Assembly: GCF_013377015.1 (NCBI RefSeq)
Contig: NZ_JACABA010000001.1
Location: forward strand, 1,321,491 to 1,385,490
Length of the DNA stretch: 64,000 nucleotides
Source of the DNA: Rhodopseudomonas sp.
GTDB lineage: Bacteria > Pseudomonadota > Alphaproteobacteria > Rhizobiales > Xanthobacteraceae
Direction: 5' to 3'
The notes beneath the pieces were generated by a model. It was not told the DNA's origin and ran no database searches. It saw nothing but the letters and a program-made list of their open reading frames with translations. The position numbers and the translations under genes were made by a program. Shown piece by piece: positions 43,589 through 51,381 of the stretch; position 1 is the stretch's first letter; the number at the start of each line of letters is the position of its first letter.

Positions 43589-44904
43589 TGTTCAAGCTGC
43601 CCAAATACGGCGAGGGAGTTTGCCTGGCGCGGCTGGCTGATCTTATGTCCGTGCTGGGGATCGATCGCGCCCGGCTGCAACGCATCAGCGTCGTGGTCAC
43701 CGGCTCGAACGGCAAGGGCTCCACCGCCGCGTTCTGCGCCGCGATCGGCCATGCCTTCGGCCTGCGCACCGGGCTGTTCACGTCCCCGCATCTGTATCGC
43801 TTCAACGAGCGGTTTCAGATCGATGGCACGCCGATCGACGATCCGGCGCTGGCCGAACTGCTGGCGCGAATCGAAACCGCCATCGTCGGCGTTTCACAGC
43901 GACGCGGCGAATCCTTCGGCGCGTTCGAGGCACAGTTCGCGCTGGCCTGCCTGTATTTTCAAGAATCGCAGTGCGATTTCGCGGTGTTCGAAGCCGGAAT
44001 CGGCGGCCGCTATGATCCGGTCCGGCTGGTCGGCGCGCGGACGAGCTGCGTGACCTCGGTGGACTACGAACACGTCGCGCTGCTGGGCGATACGCTTGAG
44101 CTGATCGCCTCCGACAAGAGCGACGCCTGCGCCGCCGGCGGAACGATCGTCTACGGCGAGAACTGCCGCGCGCTACGCGACCACCTTGGCGAGTACAATC
44201 GCCATCGCGATGTCAAGAATCTCCACGTCGGCGATCAGATCCGAATCGGCCACGCCGTCAGTTCCGCTCGCCAGCAGCATTTCGATCTGGACGTCGGCGA
44301 CGTCGCATTGCCTGCGCTGGAGACGCATCTGCTCGGCGCATTCCAGTTCAACAACGCCGCGATCGCCGCGACGCTGTTTCTTCTCTGGCTGAAACGCGCC
44401 AGGCCAGATGCCTCGCCCACCGCCATCGAATCGGGAATTCGCGCCGGCCTGCGCGATACGCGCTGGCCTGGACGGCTTGAGGTGATCCGGCAACAGCCGC
44501 TCACCGTGATCGACGTGGGCCATACGCCCGACGGGATTCGCCAGGCGTTAGCGAGCCTGATGGCGATCCATGGCGCCGGCGACTGGATTCTGGTGCTCGG
44601 CGTCTCGCGCGACAAGCGCGCCGACGAGATCGTCGCCGCGCTGGCGCCGGCGTTCGAGCGCATCATTTGCACCTCGGCGCATCACAAGGGCGCCGATGCG
44701 TCATCGATCGCCGATGCGGCGCGAAGCGCCAATCCGCGGGCGGCAATCCACATCGCGCCGACGATCGAAGCCGCCGTACGTGACGCCGTCGCGATGGCGA
44801 CATCACAGAACAGGAAGATCTATGTCGCTGGCGGGCTGTTCCTGGCGATCGAATTCGCTCGCATCGCGTCCGGCGAACGGGCCGAGGATCTGGATTTCTT
44901 CTGA
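43588..44904 (+). CDS. Mur ligase family protein, FolC-like
   Basis: GTG 43588 overlaps the preceding stop and gives 438 residues. The nucleotide loop is VVVTGSNGKGSTAAFCAAIG (P-loop at 38-46). GLFTSPHLYRFNERFQIDG is the omega-loop region, FEAGIGGRYDPVRLV and TSVDYEHVALLGDTLELIASDK are FolC-type motifs, and TVIDVGHTPDGIRQAL is the C-terminal domain with the DxxHNP-like motif changed to DVGHTP. Such enzymes add glutamate or another amino acid to a carboxylate. The coupled ATP-grasp partner suggests a peptide or poly-amino-acid synthetase split over two genes, not ordinary folylpolyglutamate synthase. Confidence 0.82.
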   Translation: MFKLPKYGEGVCLARLADLMSVLGIDRARLQRISVVVTGSNGKGSTAAFCAAIGHAFGLRTGLFTSPHLYRFNERFQIDGTPIDDPALAELLARIETAIVGVSQRRGESFGAFEAQFALACLYFQESQCDFAVFEAGIGGRYDPVRLVGARTSCVTSVDYEHVALLGDTLELIASDKSDACAAGGTIVYGENCRALRDHLGEYNRHRDVKNLHVGDQIRIGHAVSSARQQHFDLDVGDVALPALETHLLGAFQFNNAAIAATLFLLWLKRARPDASPTAIESGIRAGLRDTRWPGRLEVIRQQPLTVIDVGHTPDGIRQALASLMAIHGAGDWILVLGVSRDKRADEIVAALAPAFERIICTSAHHKGADASSIADAARSANPRAAIHIAPTIEAAVRDAVAMATSQNRKIYVAGGLFLAIEFARIASGERAEDLDFF

Positions 44905-44913
44905 CGGCGGCGC

Positions 44914-45846
44914 TTAATTGCTCGCCCCCTGGGTCGCGTCCAGCACCTTGAAGCTTTCTTCCAGCTGCGGCGAGATCGCAACGTTGAGCTTCTCGCCGGT
45001 CGGCAGCCGCGCCACGAACCATTTCTGATACAGCGGAATCAGGTCGTGATTGGTGGCGAGCTTGCGAAAGGTGCGTTCGACCACTGCGGCGAGCTGCGGC
45101 TCGCCTTTGCGGAACATGATCCCGTAGGGGTCGTAGGACAGATAATCGCCGGTGACGCGAAAGCGGTCCTGCGCCTTGTGCCGCGCGATCAGGCCGTAGA
45201 GCAGGATGTCGTCGGTGGCGAAGGCATCGGCCTTGCCGTCCGCCAGCATCTGGAACGATTGCTCGTGATCGGCGCCGACCAGGATATTGAGGCCGAGCGC
45301 GAATTTCATATCGAGGTTGCGGATCGCCTGCTCGTTGGTGGTGCCCTTGGTCACCACGATGGTCTTGGCCTTGAAATCGGTCGGCACCGACGCTTTGGAA
45401 TCCTTCGACACCATCAGCTTAGTGCCGGCGACGAACATCAGCGGCGAGAACGCGACCTGCCTGGCGCGGTCGGCATTCGCGGTGGTCGAGCCGCATTCTA
45501 GATCAATCTTGTTCTGCAACACCGCCGGAATGCGGCTGTCGGAGGTGACCTTGACGTATTCGATTCGGAGCGCCGGATCGTCGACCTCGACCCCGATCTC
45601 GTCGACCACCGCTTCGCACAGCTCGAGGCTGTAACCGATCGGCCGGCCGGCCTGATCCATGAACGAAAACGGCGGCGAACTTTCGCGATAGCCGAGCCGC
45701 ACCACATGGCTGTTCTTGATGGCGGCGAGCGTCGGACTGAGACCCTCGCCGGAGGTCGGCGTCTGGGCCGACGCGACCGTGGTCAGCAGGCTCGCCGCAA
45801 GCAGCACCACGGCTGCCTGCCGCCATCGGCTCGGAGATCGGGGCAT
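44914..45846 (-). CDS. Amino-acid-type periplasmic binding protein (SBP_bac_3)
   Basis: A 310-residue protein with a signal peptide (AVVLLAASLLTTVASAQ). The SBP_bac_3 domain reads VVRLGYRESSPPFSFMDQAGRPIGYSLELCEAVVDEI, EYVKVTSDSRIPAVLQNKIDLECGSTTANADRA (the SRIPAL-type and GSTTNN-type ligand motifs), and SYDPYGIMFRKGEPQL. This matches the glutamate/aspartate-binding GltI/AatJ group. No ABC permease or ATPase follows. Instead the gene lies 10 bases downstream of a DAACS symporter gene, an unusual pair. Confidence 0.9.
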   Translation of the reverse strand: MPRSPSRWRQAAVVLLAASLLTTVASAQTPTSGEGLSPTLAAIKNSHVVRLGYRESSPPFSFMDQAGRPIGYSLELCEAVVDEIGVEVDDPALRIEYVKVTSDSRIPAVLQNKIDLECGSTTANADRARQVAFSPLMFVAGTKLMVSKDSKASVPTDFKAKTIVVTKGTTNEQAIRNLDMKFALGLNILVGADHEQSFQMLADGKADAFATDDILLYGLIARHKAQDRFRVTGDYLSYDPYGIMFRKGEPQLAAVVERTFRKLATNHDLIPLYQKWFVARLPTGEKLNVAISPQLEESFKVLDATQGASN

Positions 45847-45856
45847 CGGTCTGCCT

Positions 45857-47152
45857 TTAGGCGTTCTGCATGCCGGGCAATTCGCCCGGAATCAAATCGG
45901 GAGGCACGATATCCTCCGGACCGAGCGGATGCTCGGGCGCGAGTTCACCCTCCCATTTGGCCACCACCGAAGTGGCCAGCGAATTGCCAATCACGTTGGT
46001 GGCGCTGCGTCCCATGTCGAGGAAAGTGTCGATGCCCATGATCATCAACAGCCCGGCCTCCGGGATGTTGAACTGGCCGAGCGTTGAGGCAATCACCACC
46101 AGTGAGGCACGTGGCACGCCGGCGACACCCTTCGACGTGATCATCAAGGTTGCCAGCATCGCGAACTGTGTGCCGAGCGACATTTCGATGTGGTAGGTCT
46201 GGGCGATGAAGATGCTGGCGAAGGTGCAATACATCATCGTGCCGTCGAGATTGAACGAATAGCCGAGCGGCAGCACGAAGCTGGAAATCCGCGGCGAGGC
46301 GCCGAACCGATTGAGCCCTTCCAGCGTCTTCGGATAGGCCGCCTCCGAACTCGCGGTCGAGAACGCGATCATCAGCGGCTCGCGGATCAGCTTGAGCAAG
46401 TGGCTGTATCTCGGCCCGATCACGATGAAGCCGACCACCACCAGGATCGCCCACAGGATCGCCAGCGACAGATAGAAGCCGCCCATAAACACGATCAGCT
46501 TCCACAGCACGCCGAGGCCGTTCTTCGACACCGTGGCCATGATAGCCGCCCACACCGCCAGCGGCGCGAACAGCATCACATAGCCGGTGACCTTCAGCAT
46601 GATGTGACCGAGATCGTCGATCAGCTTCAGCATCAGCTTGGAGCGTTCCGGCATCGCGCCGAGCGCCACCGAGAAGAACACCGCGAACACCACGATCTGC
46701 AGGATCTCGTTCTGCGCCATCGCGTCCGCGATCGAGGTCGGAATCAGGTGGGTGAGGAATTTCTCGATCGAGAACGCCGACACCGGCAGGCCCGTCGATT
46801 GCGCCTTATCGGGCAGCGTGCCGGGAAAGTTGGCGCCGGGCTGCAGCAAATTGACCATCACCAGGCCGAGCAGCAGCGACACGAACGAGGCGCTGACGAA
46901 CCAGCCCATGGTCTTGGCGAAAATTCGCCCGAGCCGCGCGCCGCTGCCCATATGGGCGATGCCGCCGACCAGGGTCGCGAACACCAGCGGCGCGATGATC
47001 ATCTTGATCAGCCGCAGGAACAGCATCGCGATCAGGTTGACGTCGGCCGCGATCTCGACGCGGCTGTCCGGAAGCAGATTGAACACCAAAGTGCCCATCA
47101 CGATGCCGAGCGCCATCGCGATCAAGATGTATTGCGTAAACCTGTTTGACAT
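45857..47152 (-). CDS. Dicarboxylate/amino acid:cation symporter (DAACS family)
   Basis: A 431-residue symporter with the glutamate-transporter fold. MIIAPLVFATLVGGIAHMG is TM2-3, STASSEAAYPKTLEGL is the first re-entrant hairpin with its serine-rich stretch, SFNLDGTMMYCTFASIFIAQ is the NMDGT-type motif read as NLDGT, SKGVAGVPRASLVV is hairpin 2, and IMGIDTFLDMGRSATNVIGNSLAT holds the Asp/Arg substrate site. The Arg in DMGRSATNV is the residue that favours acidic amino acids such as glutamate or aspartate in this family. ATG 47152 follows GGAG. The periplasmic binding protein gene follows in the same operon. Confidence 0.92.
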   Translation of the reverse strand: MSNRFTQYILIAMALGIVMGTLVFNLLPDSRVEIAADVNLIAMLFLRLIKMIIAPLVFATLVGGIAHMGSGARLGRIFAKTMGWFVSASFVSLLLGLVMVNLLQPGANFPGTLPDKAQSTGLPVSAFSIEKFLTHLIPTSIADAMAQNEILQIVVFAVFFSVALGAMPERSKLMLKLIDDLGHIMLKVTGYVMLFAPLAVWAAIMATVSKNGLGVLWKLIVFMGGFYLSLAILWAILVVVGFIVIGPRYSHLLKLIREPLMIAFSTASSEAAYPKTLEGLNRFGASPRISSFVLPLGYSFNLDGTMMYCTFASIFIAQTYHIEMSLGTQFAMLATLMITSKGVAGVPRASLVVIASTLGQFNIPEAGLLMIMGIDTFLDMGRSATNVIGNSLATSVVAKWEGELAPEHPLGPEDIVPPDLIPGELPGMQNA

Positions 47153-47369
47153 TGCGAACTCCGCGGACGCTGACTTGCGTGAGTGTGTCAGATTTCAAAC
47201 ATGACGCAACTCATCGCAGGACGTTCTGTCGCTGTGCGCTGCACTATCTTCGTGAAATGTTCTCGTTGCAGCGCAGTCGTGCCCCGACTAGCGTAACGAT
47301 GAGGCACAGAAACTATGCAGTTGATCGTTTTCAGTGCGATCAACTTCAAACAACACTCAGGGGAAGCGC

Positions 47370-48371
<1,002 letters not shown>

Positions 48372-48410
48372 TGTTCCGCGCGAAGCTTCGCTTGACGGAC
48401 CGCGCCGCCT

Positions 48411-48430
48411 AAGTCTACTTATGCAAGTCA
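48411..48430. promoter_or_regulatory. Putative HxlR operator upstream of operon A
   Basis: AAGTCTACTTATGCAAGTCA contains the inverted repeat ACTT-ATGC-AAGT. It matches CAGTCTAGTTATGCATGTCA at 57271-57290 in 17 of 20 positions. It lies 73 bases before the crotonase gene. The divergently placed tandem HxlR regulator is the obvious candidate to bind both. Confidence 0.6.
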
Positions 48431-48503
48431 CATCGCCCGGCCGATCCGGGCGATGTCGTGATACTGCGACTGCCGGAAAGGCGGCGCCCAACAAGGGTAG
48501 GGA

Positions 48504-49277
48504 ATGCCGGACATCCTCATCTCCCGACAGGACGGCGTCGCGCTGGTCAGCCTCAACCGGCCCGAGTTGCGCAATGCCGTGACCCTGGCGATGTGGCGCG
48601 ACCTAGCGTCGGTTTTTGCCGATCTCGGTCGCGACGCCGACGTCCGCGCCGTGGTGCTGTCGGGCGCGGGAGCTGACTTCAGCGTCGGCGCCGACATTTC
48701 CGAATTCGACCGCATCAGGGACAACAAGCAGCAAAGCGCGGACTACGAGATCGCGGTCGACGCCTGCTCGGCGGCGATTGCCGATCTGGCCAAGCCGGTG
48801 ATCGCAGCGATTTCCGGCTATTGCCTGGGCGGCGGTTGTCATCTGGCGCTGGCCTGCGATTTCCGCTTCGCCAGTCCCACGGCGCTGATCGGGATTCCGT
48901 CGGCCCGGCTCTCGATCGTCTATGGGGTGAACAGCGTGCAGCGACTGCTGGCACTGGTCGGGATCGCCAATGCCAAGCGCCTGCTGTATTCGGCCGACCG
49001 CTTAACCGCCGCGCAGGCCCAGGCGATCGGGCTGGTGGACGAGTGCAGCGCCGACGCGGTGGTGGCTGCCGTCGCCTATGCGACGCGGCTCGCCGCCAAC
49101 GCGCCGCTGTCGATCGCGGGTGCGAAGTTCATCCTCAATGCACTGGCGATGGGCAACGGCGCGCTCGATCTCGCCGCCGCCGCGCGCCTGATCGACCAGG
49201 CCTCCGACAGCGAGGATTTTCGCGAAGGCCGCCGCGCCTTCGCCGAGAGGCGGCCGCCCCGCTTCGTGGGGCGCTAG
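48504..49277 (+). CDS. Enoyl-CoA hydratase/isomerase family protein
   Basis: A 257-residue crotonase-fold protein. LVSLNRPELRNAVTLAMW is the family start, LSGAGADFSVGADISEFDRI gives the first oxyanion-hole strand with the A-x-GADxxE region, and AAISGYCLGGGCHLALACDFRFAS the second. Glu at the usual first catalytic position and IPSARLSIVYGVNSVQRLLALVG follow. It may hydrate, hydrolyse or isomerise a CoA thioester. It is the first gene of operon A; the FAD-subunit gene starts on the next base after its stop. A motif shared with the HxlR gene lies upstream. Confidence 0.9.
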   Translation: MPDILISRQDGVALVSLNRPELRNAVTLAMWRDLASVFADLGRDADVRAVVLSGAGADFSVGADISEFDRIRDNKQQSADYEIAVDACSAAIADLAKPVIAAISGYCLGGGCHLALACDFRFASPTALIGIPSARLSIVYGVNSVQRLLALVGIANAKRLLYSADRLTAAQAQAIGLVDECSADAVVAAVAYATRLAANAPLSIAGAKFILNALAMGNGALDLAAAARLIDQASDSEDFREGRRAFAERRPPRFVGR

Positions 49278-50147
49278 ATGAAGCCCGCCGCCTTCGCCTA
49301 TTGCGCGCCAACCAGCCTCGACGAAGCAGTGCGCGCGCTGCAGGCCGCCGATGGCGACGGCAAGGTGATGGCCGGCGGCCAGTCGCTGATGCCGCTGCTG
49401 AACTTCCGGATGACGCGCCCGACCATGGTGGTCGATCTCACCAAAATTCCCGACCTGTCGTTCATCGAACAGCGCGGCGACCGCGTGGCGATCGGCGCGC
49501 TGACGCGGCACGCCGATCTGGAATTCTCCGCGCTGATCGCCGAGCGGCTTCCGGTGATGTCGGCGGCGATGCCGCATGTCGCGCATCTGGCGATCCGCAA
49601 TCGCGGCACCATCGGCGGCAGCCTGTCGCACGCCGATCCGGCCGCGGAGCTGCCGATGCTGGCGGTGTTCTATAGCGCGACAATCCGGGCGCAGGGGCCG
49701 GCGGGCCGCCGCGACATCGCGGCCGAGGATTTCTTCGTCTCGGCGCTGGCCACTTGCCTCGACCCCGACGAGATCGTGTTCGAGATCGAATTTCCGGTGC
49801 TGGAGACGCACACCGGCTGGGCGTTCGAGGAAGTGTCGCGCCGGTTCGGCGATTTCGCGCTGGCCTGCATCGCGCTGTCGATCGAGACCCGCGACGGCGC
49901 GATCGTCGACGCGCGGGTCGCGGTGATGGGCGTCGCGGACACGCCGCTGCGGCTGCGCGACGCCGAACAGGCGCTGCTCGGCGCGCGCGGCGACGCTGCC
50001 GCCGCGTTCGGCGCAGTGGTGCGCGGCTGCGTGGCGCCCAACAGCGACATCCACGTTTCGGCCGACTACCGGCGCGCCCTGATCGGCGCGCTCGCCGAGA
50101 AGGCCTTCACCCGCGCCTGGCAGCGCGCCGCGGGAGGGCCGAAATGA
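49278..50147 (+). CDS. Molybdenum hydroxylase FAD-binding subunit (CoxM-like)
   Basis: A 289-residue protein. KVMAGGQSLMPLLNFRMTRP (FAD pyrophosphate loop 1), LSFIEQRGDRVAIGALTRHADLE, and VAHLAIRNRGTIGGSLSHADPAAELP (loop 2) are the FAD-binding signatures of the xanthine-dehydrogenase/CoxM family, and AEDFFVSALATCLDPDEIV continues the C-terminal domain. It passes electrons from the iron-sulfur subunit to the quinone or other acceptor. It lacks the Cys-rich insertion known for 4-hydroxybenzoyl-CoA reductase beta subunits, so a hydroxylase is more likely. The stop overlaps the next start (ATGA). Confidence 0.93.
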   Translation: MKPAAFAYCAPTSLDEAVRALQAADGDGKVMAGGQSLMPLLNFRMTRPTMVVDLTKIPDLSFIEQRGDRVAIGALTRHADLEFSALIAERLPVMSAAMPHVAHLAIRNRGTIGGSLSHADPAAELPMLAVFYSATIRAQGPAGRRDIAAEDFFVSALATCLDPDEIVFEIEFPVLETHTGWAFEEVSRRFGDFALACIALSIETRDGAIVDARVAVMGVADTPLRLRDAEQALLGARGDAAAAFGAVVRGCVAPNSDIHVSADYRRALIGALAEKAFTRAWQRAAGGPK

Positions 50148-50623
50148 CCATCGATATCACCGTCACCATCAACGGACGCCTCTATCGCGCCAGCGTCGAG
50201 CCGCGACTGCTGCTGTCAGATTTCCTCCGCGACACGCTCGGGCTGACCGGCACCCATGTCGGCTGCGAGCACGGCGTGTGCGGCGCCTGCACCGTCATCA
50301 TCGACGGCGACAGCGTGCGCTCCTGCCTGACGCTGGCGGTGCGCGCCGATGGCGCGACGATCACCACGGTCGAGGGCCTCGGCACGCCGGAGCAGCTCAA
50401 CGCGCTGCAGCACCAGTTTCGCGAATGCCACGGATTGCAATGCGGCTTCTGCACCCCCGGCATGCTGATGACCGGCATGGATCTGCTGAAGAAATACCCG
50501 CTGGCGACCGACGACCAGATTCGCGAGGGGCTGTCCGGCAATCTGTGCCGCTGCACCGGCTATCAGAACATCGTGGCCGCGATCCGCGCCGCCGCCGCAT
50601 TGCGAAACGAGACCACGCCATGA
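50144..50623 (+). CDS. Molybdenum hydroxylase 2Fe-2S subunit (CoxS-like)
   Basis: A 159-residue two-domain iron-sulfur protein. The plant-type ferredoxin domain has GCEHGVCGACTVIIDGDSVRSC (four Cys near 43-65), and the helical domain binds the second cluster through CGFCTPGM and CRCTGYQNIV (near 103-106 and 138-140). It relays electrons from the molybdenum site to FAD. Start and stop both overlap neighbours by four bases, so it is translationally coupled with the FAD subunit and the metallo-beta-lactamase-fold gene. Confidence 0.95.
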   Translation: MTIDITVTINGRLYRASVEPRLLLSDFLRDTLGLTGTHVGCEHGVCGACTVIIDGDSVRSCLTLAVRADGATITTVEGLGTPEQLNALQHQFRECHGLQCGFCTPGMLMTGMDLLKKYPLATDDQIREGLSGNLCRCTGYQNIVAAIRAAAALRNETTP

Positions 50624-51381
50624 AGCTGCATTTCCTATCCGCCGGCCGTATCCGGATGCGCAAGAGCATCTACGACAAGAGCGCCGATCGCAGCGAGACC
50701 TTCGAGGCGCCGGTCTCGAGCGCGCTGATCCGCCACAGCCAGGGCAATGTGCTGTTCGACACCGGATGCCATCCCTCGGTGGTGGACAACGCCGAGGAAC
50801 GCTGGGGGCCGCTGGCGAAAGTCATGGTGCCGGTGATGCGCGCGGAGGAGACGCTGCTGCCGAGCCTGGGCGGCGTCGGGCTGCAGCCCGACGACATCGA
50901 CGTGATCGTGTGTTCGCATTTCCATCCCGATCACTGCGGCTGCAACGCCTTCTTCAGGAAGGCGACGGTGCTGGTGCATGCCAACGAAATGGAGGCCGCG
51001 ACCGGGCCCGGCGCCGAAGCCGCCGGTTACATGCGCGCCGACTGGGACCATGGCCAGCCGACCGAACTGGTGCATGCCGAAAAAGATGTGTTCGGCGACG
51101 GCCGCCTGGTGCTGGTCCCGCTGCCGGGCCACACCCCCGGCACCATGGGCGCCACCGTCAACCTCGATCGCGATGGCTCGTTTCTGCTGACATCCGACGC
51201 GGTCAGCCTGCGCGCCAACCTCGATGCCGACACCGCGCCGCGCAACACCTGGAATGTCGACGCGCTGCTGGCTTCGTTCGCCGAGGTTCGGCGGATAGAA
51301 CAGGCCGGCGCCACGGTGGTATGCGGCCACGACGACGCGCAATGGCAGAGCCTCCGCAAGGGAGCCGAGGCCTATGAGTAA
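50620..51381 (+). CDS. Metallo-beta-lactamase-fold hydrolase, AHL-lactonase-like
   Basis: A 253-residue MBL-fold enzyme starting at ATG 50620. The metal motif SHFHPDHCG (His100, His102, Asp104, His105) and VPLPGHTPGTMG (His) plus a later Asp in TSDA and His in VVCGHDD complete the two-metal site. The N-terminus (LHFLSAGRIRMRKSIYD) resembles N-acyl-homoserine lactonases, whose reaction is lactone ring opening. Placed between the small and large molybdenum-hydroxylase subunits and overlapping both, it may open a lactone or hydrolyse a thioester made by that hydroxylase. I infer no quorum-quenching role. Confidence 0.88.
   Translation: MKLHFLSAGRIRMRKSIYDKSADRSETFEAPVSSALIRHSQGNVLFDTGCHPSVVDNAEERWGPLAKVMVPVMRAEETLLPSLGGVGLQPDDIDVIVCSHFHPDHCGCNAFFRKATVLVHANEMEAATGPGAEAAGYMRADWDHGQPTELVHAEKDVFGDGRLVLVPLPGHTPGTMGATVNLDRDGSFLLTSDAVSLRANLDADTAPRNTWNVDALLASFAEVRRIEQAGATVVCGHDDAQWQSLRKGAEAYE

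Noticed and set aside
43588..44904. Plain folylpolyglutamate synthase (folC)
   Set aside because: The coupled ATP-grasp gene, the altered DVGHTP motif and lack of folate or accD neighbours make the ordinary role doubtful, although it cannot be excluded without the rest of the genome.
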